From the NCBI GenBank assembly GCA_016271365.2, contig CM057453.1:503105001-503169000 (forward strand): 64,000 bases of DNA, written 5' to 3'. How positions within the stretch are numbered: the stretch's first letter is position 1; every line of letters begins with the position of its first letter. Of this stretch, positions 49,042-60,394 are shown piece after piece. The position numbers were made by a program, and so were the translations under genes. Below the pieces are notes generated by a model. That model was given only the letters and a program-made list of their open reading frames with translations. It did not search any database and had not been told where the DNA came from. The stretch is from Neoceratodus forsteri. Lineage: Eukaryota > Chordata > Ceratodontiformes > Ceratodontidae.

Positions 49042-49860
49042 GTACAAAACAAACCATATGGCATGGTGACAGAATTTCCTGAAGCTAGATAAAAAAAATT
49101 GAAGTTCCCCATTCCAATGTGTGTTCATATTATGCTGTATGCTGGGCTTATATCATACAAGTAATATAATTCCTTTTATCTTAAGTATCCCCATTAACTT
49201 TAGATACATTGCTCATTAGGTCACCACAGCGCCACACGTTACAGAGTTCCTCTGCACTCAAACATGCATGCTGTGAAACCAAAACTGCCTAGCTAGTAGC
49301 AGGGGAATACCTCTCTAAAGGCATGGGGAATTTAGAGAAATGATTCAGTCTGAATTTATGTGGGGGTATTCCAAACAACACTTTGTTCCTGTTTTAGTAG
49401 GCTTGTATTAGTGTTTAGGTCTCTGAAAGGCAAAAACTGCTATGCTGAGTCTGTGAACAACAAAGGAGGTGTCATGTCCACAAGTGAGCTGCGAATAAAA
49501 TACAGGAACAATCTATAAAGGAATGTGTCTGCCTTGAGTCGACATGGCTGCCCAGTGGAAGGTTAAAGCCAAAAGTAATTGTTTTGGAGAAAGTTACTGT
49601 CAAGGAACAAATAAGCACTGATTTTTGGGGGGATTTCTCATCCATTGAGCCACACATAATGGGTGGTAAACTAACAGCATCAGGACCACTTGCAGAAGAC
49701 TTTTGTAATTAGAGCCACTTGTAATCTTGCCATCTTCAAGGCAAGGTCAATAATTGGTAGCTCCTGTCCACTCCTTTTAACCCGTTGTCAAGTGCATATT
49801 GAACCAGTAAAGACTTTCTCTTCACCAAAGGGCTTGTTTGTAGTTTAATTATTTGTGTTG
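49042..49860 (+). other. NFKB1 intron, nothing recognised
   Basis: Intronic sequence from the gtacaa donor to the left end of DIRS F. No downstream NFKB1 coding segment is detectable here. Confidence 0.6.
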
Positions 49861-50050
49861 ATCTTACTTCGAGAGGGTTCCTTCAGTAGGTCATCACATA
49901 TAGGACTGGCGCCACCCGGCGTCGGGCTGCACGGCAGACATTTCTAGCAAAACCTGACGGGGGACTGACCACCCGGCGTCATGTGGCTGACGTCAGTGTG
50001 ACTGTATATAGTGGGCGGTCCCCACGCCTGCCCTCCAGTTCTTTCCCGCC
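49861..50050 (+). repeat. DIRS F left inverted terminal repeat
   Basis: Complement of about 60395-60600. Shared blocks include CCTTCAGTAGGTCATCACAT, ATAGGACTGGCGCCACCC, TCTAGCAAAACCTGACGGGG and ACTGTATATAGTGGGCGG. Confidence 0.92.
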
Positions 50051-50142
50051 ATCGCCTCATGTCAGTCGCAACGCAGACTTCCAGTAGCGATCGTCGAGAA
50101 AGTTTGTTTGCGTTGTGTGTTTTCCCTTGCAATTCTCTTCAG

Positions 50143-50340
50143 ATCTTCCCTTGTCAATCTTCACCATTCATTACTTCCTGGGTGTAAGCCGGAGGGCGCA
50201 CCTCACGAAGCTTTTTTTTTTTAAAGTTTGCCTGACCCGCCCTCGAGAAGCGGCGTCATGCGCGAGGCGGCCGTTAATGTCGACAACTCCTCCTCCAACT
50301 CAGTTCTGTTTCTCCGCCGTCGAGGCAGCACCTGTTTTCG
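50143..50340 (+). repeat. Element D left inverted terminal repeat
   Basis: Complement of 54435-54645: AATCTTCACCATTCATTACT, CGGAGGGCGCAC, GAAGCTTTTTTTTTT, CGCGAGGCGGCCGTTA and TCCTCCAACTCAGTTCTGT recur inverted at the right end. Confidence 0.9.
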
Positions 50341-50489
50341 GGCGTCCATTCTCCACTCGTCAAGCCGACTCCTCTTTCCACACACTCGGCGCGTCGGTAA
50401 GACCGTTCTTTTTCTTTTTAAAGCGGGTGTGTTTTCCTACTTTTTTTTCTTGTTGAGTTCGCGTTATGTCGGGTCGGAGCTAAGCGTGT

Positions 50490-52900
50490 TTGAGCAGGCC
50501 GCCCCTATCGTCGGTGTTACTGTGGCGGCATTTCTCCGTCTCGGACCGGCATGGCGTTTGTCTTCGTTGCCTGGGACCCAACCATGACATGGATTCGTGC
50601 GGCGCTGTTTCTCCATGGACCGCCGTGTCCTCGAAGTCCAGCGCATTCAAGCTTCGGCAAAGCCCGCCGACCCCGGGGGCGGCGTCGCTCAAGGGATTCT
50701 CAGGTAAGGTCTCTAGGCCCTTCCCGGGTCCCCTCCCGGGCCTATCTCTGATCTGAGGAGGAGGGGTCTCCTCGTCTTTTCTTGCGAGAGAGGCCCCTTC
50801 TGCGGTGTCGGGGCGTGTAGTCCTCCCGGGGCTGGCGCCGACACCGGCTCGGCAGTCACCTCTTGGAGGTGCAGGCTCCCCGTGGCGAGGCCCTGCGTCT
50901 TTTGGGCCTGGCTCGGGTGGACCCTCGGCGCGCCTTTGGCGCCCGTTTCCGGATCCTAGCGCCGTTAGCGGTGCCGGTGATCGAACGGCACCGTTTCAGC
51001 GCCGTTTGAGTCGGCGCCCGTTTGCGGCGCCGGCGAATCAAGCGGCGCCCGTTGGCCGCCGCTTTGAATCGGCGCCGTTCGCGGCGCCGGCAATCAGCGG
51101 CGCCGTTAAGCGGTGCCGCTTTGAGGCAGCGCCGTTGCGGCGTCGATGGACGAAGCGGCGCCGTCGGCGGATGCCGCCTCGCCTTCCGGCAGCGCCCGGC
51201 GCCGTGGGCCTAGTCCTTCCTCCAGGCGGTGCCGGCTTCCGCCGGCGCCGTTGAGGAGCAATGAGCTAGGCCTGCTGCCGGCGTGAGGCGGCGCCTCATA
51301 TTCCTGCCGGGGCGTTGCGGCCCGTGCCTCGAGGGACCCCTGGGGTGGCCAGCATTGAGGTCCTGCTGGTCTCGTCCTCCTCGGAGGCGATGATTCAGCG
51401 TGGACCCATCCACCCCACTCTTCGGAGTCTGGGTCCCGGTGGCTAAAGGTGCCAGGCGGCGCGCCCCTCCCTCTGTCCCCTGTAAGCCTCCTGGGGGTTC
51501 CCGGCTGGGGGTGGCGGGAGCCCTAGGGGCAGGCGCGGGGTGGCGAGGGGAGGCTCCCTCTCTGGAGGCCCGGTGACAGCTACCTTACGGGTGCTGTCAC
51601 TCTCTCTAGGGACAGGGGACGCTGTGGTGGGGAGGGCCCTCTCTGAGTCCGAGGGGTCGAGGGGCAGGGGGTCTGCTGCTCGGTCTTCCTTGGCCACCTC
51701 AGGGGGTGGCCAGGAGCGAGTGCAGAGCCTCGCCCTCCCTCCAGGGTTCTAGGGTGTCCTTCGGCGGCGTTTGTGCGGACTGCCCTTCTGGATCCATGCA
51801 GTCCCGGCGTCGTCACAGGGGAGGTTCTCCCCCAGGGCTCTTCCAGGCTCCGCTTCCCCAGGGTTCCGTTCTGCGGCCTGGTCTGATTTCCGGGATCCCC
51901 TCTCCCAGGGCTCCTTTCCCCGGTTCCGGAGCCCTGCGGTAGGCAGTTGCCTCCAGCGGAGGTGCCCCTCTCCATCTCTCTGCCTTCCCACCCCCACTCC
52001 CAGGCCATGTCGGCCCTCTCAGGTCCGTTATCCTGGGAGCAATTCAGGAGTTCTTTGGGCCTTCCCTCATCGTTAGGTATACATGCATGGCGGGTCTTCG
52101 GCTCTCCCCACCGCGCAGGAATCCTCTGGGCATTCCAGTTCCCCATCATCCTCGTCTCCCTCCTCCGGGAGAGGACCCCTGCTCATCTGTCCTCCGATGC
52201 TGATTTCACAGAATATCAGCGTTTCTCTCGAGGATGGTGAGGGATCTCCGGATTCCCTCGTTCGAAGAGACAATACCGAGCAGGAGGCGCGTGAATTCCT
52301 TGGTGAGTTCAGTGCCCAGCATCTGGTGGTACCTTCCTGGCCTATCCCTTCCAGGGGCGTCTATCCGGTCATGGCAGTCCCTGCCGCTTCTCCCCAGCCC
52401 GGCGGACTGCCAGCGTAGGTATTGTGCCCCTCTGGTCTCTAGGTTCCTTCCAACCCGTCCTCAGGTTTGGTATACCTGGATACTCCTTCTGGGCGCGTTG
52501 CCTGCCGGCCACGGCATCACCCACGATTCGGACTCTCTCCAGTTCGACCGTGGGGTAAGAGTGTTCTCTTCTGCTCGATGAGTGCTTGTATTGCATCACA
52601 TCAGGCTCACCACGCTGCCTACAACCGGCATCTGTGGTCGATGATGTCCCAGCTGCTGGCATCTATGCCTGATACGGACAAACCAGACAAGCCGTTTGCC
52701 TCTCCGCTGTAGGCTGGAGCTGGCAAGACACTGCAAGGGCATCTTACGGCCAATGAGGTGGCTTCCAGGCTTGCGGGACAGCGATCTGCATCAGGCGGAC
52801 GGCATGGCTTCGTCTTTCAGGTTGTCACCCCTGGCCCGGCGTGGGTGATCTGCTCCGCCTTCCGGGGACCCGTCTTTTCTCTTCAGAGCTAGGAGACTTT
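50490..52900 (+). pseudogene. Family III gag-like protein of element D, degenerate
   Basis: An N-terminal piece at 50490 gives SVSDRHGVCLRCLGPNHDMD and SCGAVSPWTAVSSKSSAFKL, the end of the Cys/His block. The middle (50900-51300) is the GGCGCC-rich tract. The C-terminal pieces are GPLSWEQFRSSLG near 52020, YQRFSRGW near 52214, VPSWPIPSRGVYPVM near 52330, ACIASHQAHHAAYNRHLWSM and MSQLLASMPDT near 52584, and RRTAWLRLSGCHPWPG-like residues near 52795. These follow the order of the intact C-terminal frame of element G. Frame changes are numerous. Confidence 0.65.
50930..51270 (+). repeat. GGCGCC/GGTGCCG-word tract in element D
   Basis: About 340 bp in which words such as GCGGCGCCGTT, CGGTGCCG and TTTGAGTCGGCGCC recur every 12-30 bases without a fixed period. 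It is very rich in CpG. Counterparts with GGTGCCG words occur in G (32180-32530) and E (61590-62110). Confidence 0.8.
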
Positions 52901-53010
52901 ACAGGGCTCCCTCCGTCTCCTCGTCCTCGGGAGGCACCTCCTAGCTCTTCTCCCTCTTAGGCTTTCTGAATAAGCCAGGGTCTTCTCCTTCTGTTTCTCA
53001 CCAGCAGAAG

Positions 53011-53072
53011 GCTGGGGGTCTTGTTCCCTCAGGGTATGGCCTCTTCCCCCTCCAGGGGAAGAGGAGCTTGGT
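53011..53072 (+). other. Stem-loop before the ICR of element D
   Basis: 53041-53049 CTCTTCCCC pairs perfectly with 53055-53063 GGGGAAGAG. A weaker stem (GGGG...CCCTC) lies just upstream, and GAGCTTGGTACTCACCC follows. Same position as the twin stem-loop of G. Confidence 0.65.
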
Positions 53073-53077
53073 ACTCA

Positions 53078-53183
53078 CCCAGGAAGTAATGAATGGTGAA
53101 GATTGACAAGGGAAGATAGGAAAATTACGTACCTACCGTAATTCTTGATCTTCTCTTGTATCTTCACCATTCATTACTTACAC
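53078..53183 (+). repeat. Element D internal complementary region (ICR)
   Basis: CCAGGAAGTAATGAATGGTG to GGGAAGAT complements the left end. AGGAAAATTACGTACCTACC to CATTCATTACTTAC complements the right end. The joint is at about 53118. Confidence 0.92.
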
Positions 53184-54434
53184 CCGCCCACCATCCCCTC
53201 AGTGCCTCTTCCTGTGGCTTCTCCACCTCCCGTCTCCTTCCTCTCTCTGCATTTATAAAATATAGGAAAATTTCCTTAAATTTTCCAAAAAAAAAAAAAA
53301 AGACAAAAGTAAAAAAAAAAAAAAAAATATCTTTTTGGAGGGGGGGTGGTTCTAAAATCCAGAAAAATTACTTACTCTAAGATTCATGGGCCATCTCGTG
53401 GATTGCATTGGCGATCAGACTGCACAACTATCTCTTGCTATTCTTATGGCAAGATACCTCTGGGGTTTTTTGGCCTGGCTCAGGCTGTTCAGTTTTGATC
53501 CTGCAATCCCGTGTTCAGATAGTTGCCCTGAATCTGATTCCCCCTCTATTCTTATCTTGCAGAGCAGAGGAACGAGTACGTCTGTTCCTTTCTCTTTAAA
53601 AAAAAAAAAAAAAAATGCTGAGGGAACTCTCTCCGACTGCTGTAGGCATCTTGGTATCTGGGTCATGCATCTACTAAAAAAAAAAAAAAAATATTTTTTA
53701 TCTGTACAAAAAAAAAAAAAAAGTGGAGAAATCAAACAAGAAAGCAAATGAGAAGGTAGGCTATCCCTCTCGCTGTTTTGCTAGTGGTTTCTCCTTTAAT
53801 GTCCTCCTGGACAATTTTACAGTAGAGCTCTGCTGACCATATCCAATTTTAGCTAGCCTAAGCCTTGCCCGGCCTTAGCCAGTCAGTCTGAGTCCCATTT
53901 CTATCTTGAACGCCTGAAGGCTTACATTTTCTATTTCTAAACCCCTGAGCAGCGCTCTCATGCTGCTGGGGTTTTATTCTTCCCACCTCGGCTGTCCTCC
54001 ACTTAAAGGCCCTCCAGCGGCCAGGACCGAGGGGTGTCAAGAACAATGGCATGTTGAAGATGAGGACTATGCCCTCCTGAGTCTGTCTAGCGGGTTGGTG
54101 AACCTTCTCTTCAGCTCTATCTCCGGGTTCTTGCTTCCCTTTATCGAGCCTTCAGCTACAAGCTAACTATGCTCGTTGGGCCTTCTGGTCCCTTCAACAT
54201 CCATCTCTCTCTTCTCTTTCTTCTTCTTCTTCTATTTTCTCATTTCCTTACTCATCTCTCTCCTAGAAGTCGCCCAGGTAAGAGGCCCTGCACTCCCTAG
54301 GCTAGGGATGTTCTTATCTCCTCTGTCCTTCCTCCATCGGCTTATTCCTTTTCAGTTCATTCTTCCTTGCTTTGCTATCCCTCGGCTATCTTGCTCGCTA
54401 TCTATATTTTCTGCTTTCACTTTTGCCTCTCCGG
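53184..54434 (+). other. Element D region between ICR and right repeat, A-tract-rich
   Basis: Non-coding stretch with four A-runs of 14 or more bases (near 53287, 53311, 53599, 53676 and 53706, plus one in the right repeat at 54532). In G the corresponding region is 650 bp. 53390-53480 could be a remnant of another element's coding sequence, but I could not support it. Confidence 0.5.
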
Positions 54435-54645
54435 CTCACAGAACTGAGTTGGAGGAGAGTCGATCGCTCACTAACGGCCCTCGCGCATGGCGTGGCGGCT
54501 CTCTCGAGAAGTGGGCCGTTAGGCAACTTTCAAAAAAAAAAAAAAAAAAAGCTCCGTGTGGTGCGCGCCCTCCGCTTACCCCAGTAAGTAATGAATGGTG
54601 AAGATACAAGAAGATCAAGAATTACGGTAGGTACGTAATTTTCCT
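54435..54645 (+). repeat. Element D right inverted terminal repeat
   Basis: Complement of 50143-50340 with a right-only extension. The terminal inverted repeat ATTAC-N9-GTAAT (54621-54639) ends six bases before the boundary. Confidence 0.9.
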
Positions 54646-54658
54646 ATCTTTCGAGTTT

Positions 54659-57011
54659 TTGATGTCTTCTCTGAAGAAAAAGTGCTCAGCTTGTGGCACG
54701 CAGATCCCGCACAAAGACGGTCATCAGCAGTGCGTTCTCTGCTTAGGTCCAAATCATCCTATCTCCTCCTGCCCTGATTGCCAGTCATTCAGCCAGGCCA
54801 CTAAAAAACTGAGACAGCAGGCATTGGAGGCCCACCTTCTCAAAACGTGTTTGGCCTCCCTGGAGAAAAAGATGGAGCGCCTTAGGGATTCATCTGAAAA
54901 ATCTTCCCCTTCAAAAAAGCACAAGGAGAAGACTAGGGAGCGGGCTCACTCCGTGGACGATGCCAGGCCGTCCACAAGCAAGGCCCATTTACCGCCGAAG
55001 ACAGATGGTAAGTTGGACAAGACTTCTGCGGTTAGGTTGGCTGCCAGCTCCTTCGGTGATCGCTCCTCTCCGGTCGCTGAGTCGACTCTCCCGGCTGGGG
55101 GCAGTCGCCCAACCACGGTCGATAAGCCGGCCAGGGGCTCACTCCCTGACCACACAGCCCTGCCCGCTAAGTTGGCGTGCCGGCGGCCCTTGCAGCGTGG
55201 ATTTCCCCATCAGGCCCTACTGGCGCCTCACCCTGATGTCCAGCGGGACCAAAGGGAGAAGGCCCCTCTCCCTCCTTCCACTATGCCTGCGTCCTCACAC
55301 TCTTCCTTGGACGCATCCGGCGATAGTCTCGGAGAACCCATCGAGCCTCTCGAGGTTGTGAGTACTTCTCCGCACCCAGCCTCGGGGATCCCGGATCAGG
55401 AGGCTCCTTCACGGCTGTCTGGCCTTCCTGTGGAGGCCCCTCTGTCTTCCAGCGGGACACCAGTGCCTCCCTAGACGCCAGTGATCCCAACGACAGTCCC
55501 TCAGCTGGGCCCATTCGACAGATCTTTACCTCTGGACCCTATGCCGGAGCTCCCTCGTCCGGTTCTGACGCCGGATCCTCTTCCAACGCCGGATCGGGTC
55601 GTGCCGGTGTCGACGTCGGTCCCTTCGATGTGGACTGTCCTGATGCCGGACCCTCCACCCATATATGCAGCGGCCGGGTCAATGTAGGTTTCCCGTCGCC
55701 TGATCCGTTGTGGAAATCTACTCTGAACCCGAACTGTCCCCATTACCCTTCGGTATCCTGGGGATCCCTACCGGGGGTTCCACTCCTGATTGGAGCCAGT
55801 TTGGGCAATTTCATGGATACAACCCATATTCCCTTATATGGGTTTCCAGGGGTTTTATCCTCCTCTGGTCGGCCCTCCTCCTCCTCCCCAGCCTCAACTA
55901 GCCCCTGCTCCCCCTCCTCCGGTGGTCCCAGATCTCAAGACCTTAATTCTGTCTTGGTGGCAGGGGGCCAGGTCAGAGCTGGTTACCGATCTAGAAGCTA
56001 GACTCCTGCAGCCGCAGTTTCCTAGATCTTCTTCCCCAAGCAGCTCTGTTTCAACCGTCCACATCTCGAGGAAGACTCAGCAGAATGTTCCCTTGTGGGA
56101 TTTCCATAGTCATCCTGTTGAGGAAGCTGAAAACAGTTACGATGGGAGGGAGGACTCCGAGGAGGAGGAACCTGTAGAGGACCCTGAGGATACGAAAGGA
56201 AGAACCTCTCCTAAATTCCTTCTGGAGGATCCTTCCTTTTCTGACCTCTTGAAGACCTTAAGAGATCATTTTGACTGGGAGTCGGAGGACCAGGATCCTA
56301 TGCGCCAAAGACTGCGGAACATCTCGATTTAGAGTCTCTGCCATGTATTCCGGTCCCCCGTGGATGGGTCCTCACCAAGACCTCACCACCACCGTCTGGC
56401 AGATGCCTCATTCAATCCCGGCTGTCCCCAAGAGGGCGGACAGGCTCTACCGGGTGCCTAAGAATGCACCTTTTTTAAAGGCTTATCCTAAGGCAGACTC
56501 TGTTGTCATACCGGCTGCTAATGACCGCTCCACAGCTCCCAAGCACATGAGCACAACACCTCTGGACAAGGAGTCGAGGCTGATGGACCAGTTCGGGAAG
56601 AAGGTCTACTCGTCAGCCACGTGCGCCCTTAGATCCCTTAGTTACGTGGTCCACATGGTATCTCACCAAAAACAGACCATGGCCAGGCTGGAGGCGAGGG
56701 TCCAGCCTATGGACCCATCGCCCCTTAAGGAGGAACTTGCCAAGGATCTCTGCCTTTCCAAGATCTCCTGTAGGCATGCTCTTTGAGCCACCTACGACTC
56801 CGTTGATTCGGTGGCCCGTAGCTTGGCAACTGCCATTGCCCTTAGACGGCATTCCTGGCTTCGTCTCTCTGGACTCATCAGTGAAGTCCAGTCGGCGATT
56901 CAGGACGCCCCCTTCAGAGGCTCGGTCCTTTTTGGAGGAGATACCAAGGACATTATAACAGATTTACAGGACAAAGGTGTGGCCCTTAAATCTGTTAGGT
57001 CCATGTACTGA
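54659..57011 (+). pseudogene. DIRS F gag, frameshifted
   Basis: The start MMSSLKKKCSACGTQIPHKD (54659) opens a 271-codon frame with the Cys/His block CSACG...H-QQCVLCLGPNHPISSCPDC (residues 9-42), a Leu/Lys helix (KLRQQALEAHLLKTCLASLE) and a Ser/Pro-rich region to 55474. The next part is in another frame (55790-56332): PPPPPQPQLAPAPPPPVVPD, a very acidic stretch (DSEEEEPVEDPED) and DLLKTLRDHFDWESED. The third part (56340-57011) has RADRLYRVPKNAPFLKAYPK, RLMDQFGKKVYSSATCALRS, ATAIALRRHSWLRLSGL and SVRSMY at the end. It corresponds block by block to gag of A. Confidence 0.8.
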
Positions 57012-57199
57012 TCGGGCACTGAACAGCAGCAGCAGCCCTTTCGGAAGAGGACCGATAGCTTTGAAAACGCCGTTTAGACACTAAGGTAAGTGAAAGGCCA
57101 CAGGTACCGCTACCCCCCTGCTCCCAAGAACTAGCGACGTGCCGGGGGACCTCCTCCCAAATACCCCACCACTTCTTGACTCTCCAGCCCTACTGCACC

Positions 57200-59094
57200 C
57201 TCAGTCTCACGATGGGGAGCAGGTGGGGGGAAGGTTCGTCCAACACGTGCAGGAGTAGAGGGCGATCACTTCAGACAAGTGGGTCCTGCAACTAGTGTCC
57301 GTCGGACACACCATTGAGTTTCTGGAGTTTCCTACAGATACTCCTCCTCCGAGGTCCTCTTATTCCTGGGACCAGGCTCTCCTCGTTCGCAAAGAGGTCA
57401 ACGTGCTCTTGCTCAAAGAAGCAATCGAGCCAGTTCCTTTCGGGCAAAGGGGAAAAGGGTTTTACTCCCATTTCTTCCTGGTTCCAAAGAAGACTGGGGA
57501 CTTCGGACCCATTCTCAATTTGAGTCATCTCAATCAGTATGTAGAGTACAAGAGGTTCCGTGTGCTAACGCTCCAGTGCCTTCTTCCTCTTCTGTTGGAG
57601 AATCATTGGCTCTGCGCCCTGGATATGCAGGATGCCTACCTGCACATCCCTATCTTCCCCAGTCACCGCCGTTTCCTGTGTTTTCGTTTCCAAGGGTAGC
57701 ATTACCAGTTCCGGGCGCTCCCTTTTGCTCTGTGTTCGGCACCTTGGGTTTTTACCAAGGTCCCGGTGGTGGTGGCAGCGTTTCTACGCTGCAGGGGTTT
57801 TGCGGTGTCCCCTTACCTGGATGACTGGCTGATTTCAGCACCATCCAGGGTTCTTTTATTGGAAGCTCTGTCTTTAATGCTGGACGTCTTCAGCCGACTA
57901 GGAGTAACAGTCATTGTCTCCAAGTCGTCCGTAGTTCTGTCCCAGAGACTACAATTCATTGGGGCAGTTCTGGATACAGTTCAGTGCAGAGCCTTCCTTC
58001 CTCCAGACGGAGTGGAGACCTTAAGCAGCCAGGCTCACACAGTAACCTCTCTCAGGACCATTCCTGCCCAGGAGGTCCTTTGTCTTTTGGGACTGATGGC
58101 AGCTTCTATCATGGCCGTTCCCCTAGTAAGGCTGCACATGCAAATCACTCACTGGTCATTAAGGGTACAGTGGGATCAGCTCCTAGACGACCTGAACCAT
58201 CTGGTCTTGGTCTCTTCAGTGGTCCAAAGGGATTTACAGTGGTGGGAGGATCCCCACAACCTTTCCCTGGGACTTCCGTTCCAAAACCCTGCACCAGCAG
58301 CTACCCTTACCACGGATGCTTCTAATATGGGGTGGGGGGCCCATTTGGGGGATCATCAAGCTCAAGGCCTTTGGACAGGCCTGGAGACTTCTCTCCATTT
58401 CAATGTTCTGGAGCTCAGGGTAGTCCTATGTGCCTCACAGGCTTTTCAGACCCTGCTACCCAAGGGAACACTGCTGATCCAAATGGACAACATGTCGGTA
58501 GTTTGGTACATCAACAAACAAGGAGGAACCCGATCGTACCCTCTTTGGAAAGAAGCGACCCAGGTGTGGAACTGGGCAGTCCAGCACCTTCTGGTCCTGG
58601 TGGCCATGCACGTTCCAGGCGTTTTAAACGTCCTGGCGGACAGTCTCACCAGAACTCGAACCCTCGCCCACGAGTGGGAATTGCATCAGGAAGTGGCGGA
58701 CTCCATCTTCCAGAATTGGGGATGCCTGGAAATCGACCTCTTTGCCTCCCAATCCAACGCAAAACTTCCCAAGTTTTGCTCGCTCGTTCTAGAGTGTGGT
58801 GCTTTCTGGAACGTCGCATTATCTCTATCATGGACAGGGAAATTTTTGTACACTTTCCCTCCTTTTCCCATTCTACAGAGAGTTCTACTTAAACTTCAAG
58901 CCGAGGGAGCAAGAATGATCCTTATTGCTCCTCTCTGGCCGAGACAAATTTGGTTCCCGCTGTTACAGCAGCTCTCCAAGGAACCACCGGTTCCACTTCC
59001 ACTGACTCACGACCTCCTGACTCAGGATCAGGGCAGGCTGGTTCATCCGGGGCTCAGGACCCTGCATCTTCATGCATGGCTCCTTCAGACGTAG
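57200..59094 (+). pseudogene. DIRS F reverse transcriptase / RNase H / DLFAS block, single stop
   Basis: DKWVLQLVSVGHTIEFLEFP starts the RT. Then KEAIEPVPFGQRGKGFYSHF, FLVPKKTGDFGPILNLSHLN, NHWLCALDMQDAYLHIPIFP (motif A) and RRFLCFRFQG, with TAG at 57697-57699. The same frame goes on HYQFRALPFALCSAPWVFTK, VSPYLDDWLISAPSR (catalytic pair) and QRLQFIGAVLDTVQCRAFLP. RNase H: LTTDASNMGWGAHLGDHQAQ, HFNVLELRVVLCASQAFQ, IQMDNMSVVWYINKQGGTRS, HVPGVLNVLADSLTRTRT, with all acidic residues present. The next block, IDLFASQSNAKLPKFCSL and LIAPLWPRQIWFPLLQQL, lies where other DIRS elements have a methyltransferase-like segment. It ends at 59094. In this copy the stop replaces what is probably a Gln codon (CAG to TAG). 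Confidence 0.88.
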
Positions 59095-60118
59095 CGATTT
59101 CTCGCTTTGGGGTCTCCTCTAAAGTGGCTCAGGTTCTCAGCGGGGCCAGGAAACCGTCCACCCGTTCCACTTATGCTATGAAGTGGAAGCGGTTTTCTAT
59201 CTAGGCTTCCGCTCAGGGTTGGGACCCTTTCTCCTGTTCAGTCCCTCAAGTCATGGAATACCTCCTTCATTTATCAGACTCTGGTCTGTCCTATTCTTCT
59301 TTGAAGGTCCATATCTCAGCCATTTCCGCGTACCGCGAGCTAGTGGATGGTAAACCCGTGGCTCAGTTGGAGGTCTCAAAGACCTTTCTGAAAGGCATCC
59401 TTCATCTGAAACCCCCCATCCGCAGCCCAGCTCCACGTTGGGACTTGAACTTCATTCTGGAAAAGCTCACTCTGCTTCCTTTCGAGCCAGCTGTGATCTG
59501 CGCTTCCTTTCTTGGAAGACGCTTTTTCTGGTGGCTATCACCTCTGCCCAGAGGATTTCGGAGCTTCACGCTGTAGTCTGCAAGGAGCCCTAATTGATTT
59601 TCCATAGGAACCGGGCGGTCCTTCAGATGCATCCGAGGTTCCTTCCCAAGGTTTTATCGGAATCCACACTGAACCAATCAGTATAGCTTTCGGTTTACTG
59701 CCCGTCCCCTTCTAACAGGGGTGAGGCACTCCTTCAAACGATAGATGTTCATCGGATCCTCCGGTGTTATACTCACCAGACTAAAGAGCTCTGCTCTTCT
59801 GATCAGTTGTTAGTTTCCTTTGCCCCCAGATCAGGGGGCAAACCGGTTTCTAAGCAGGGCCTTTCCAAATGGTTGGGCAACTGCATCCGGTACTGTTACC
59901 AGAAATATGATAAGCTTCTTCCGGGTTCCATAAGAGGTCATTCTACTAGGGGCATGGCTACTTCTGCTGCCTTTCTTAGGAACGTTTCCGCAGCAGACAT
60001 TTGTGCTGCCGCTGCTTGGAGTTCTGTCCACACCTTTACCAAACATTACAGTCTGGACATTGCTTCTAGGCGGAGGGCCGGCTTTGGATTAGCCACCTGC
60101 AGGGCCTTTTGTCCTAGG
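59080..60118 (+). pseudogene. DIRS F tyrosine recombinase, frameshifted
   Basis: APSDVAISRFGVSSKVAQVL and STRSTYAMKWKRFSI are followed by TAG (59202-59204). The same frame continues WDPFSCSVPQ, YSSLKVHISAISAYRELV, FLKGILHLKPPIRSP and LTLLPFEPAV. A frameshift near 59510 moves LFLVAITSAQRISELHAV (first Arg) to another frame with two further stops. The end is open from 59807: SKQGLSKWLGNCIRYCYQKY, GHSTRGMATSAAFLRNV (His-x-x-Arg), WSSVHTFTKHYSLDIASRRR (His and Tyr) and GFGLA. Homologous throughout to YR of A. Confidence 0.85.
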
Positions 60119-60213
60119 CTTGGTCCATGCTGGAATCCAGTTGTTCTGTTGGAGTTAGCTTCCTCCTCCCTAGTTTTCTCTCGGTCTCTCTCTGGAGGGA
60201 CTGCTTGGGGCTC

Positions 60214-60323
60214 TGTCCTATATGTGATGACCTACTGAAGTAACCCTCTCGAAGTAAGATAGTACAGTTACATAGGAACTTACCGTAACAGTAGCTTCGA
60301 GAGGGGTTCCTTCAGTAGGTCAT
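60214..60323 (+). repeat. DIRS F internal complementary region (ICR)
   Basis: TCCTATATGTGATGACCTAC to GAAGTAAGAT complements the left end. GTACAGTTACATAGGAACTT and the following bases complement the right end. The joint is at about 60260. Confidence 0.92.
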
Positions 60324-60394
60324 ATTATTCCCTCCCTCCTTCCACTCATTATTTTTTACAGGGACTCCAATTCCTGTTCGCTTCTGCTATATGG

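Larger units (their letters stand above)
50143..54645 (+). mobile_element. Gag-only DIRS-like element D (family III), nested in F
   Basis: Left ATCTTCCCTTGTCAATC after CAG, right ...TACGTAATTTTCCT before ATCTTTCGAG. Terminal repeats pair 50143-50340 with 54435-54645, and the ICR is at 53078-53183. It is 4.5 kb. Gag-like sequence spans 50490-52900. No RT, RNase H or YR motif is found. The region between ICR and right repeat is 1.25 kb with several A-tracts. The middle of gag is an extreme GGCGCC-rich tract. Confidence 0.85.

Noticed and set aside
50930..51270. CpG-island promoter
   Set aside because: The tract is internal to element D gag and has counterparts in G and E. There is no gene start next to it.
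53390..53560. Remnant of a DLFA-type or RT coding segment in element D
   Set aside because: Only a vague resemblance in one frame; not enough identical positions to support it.
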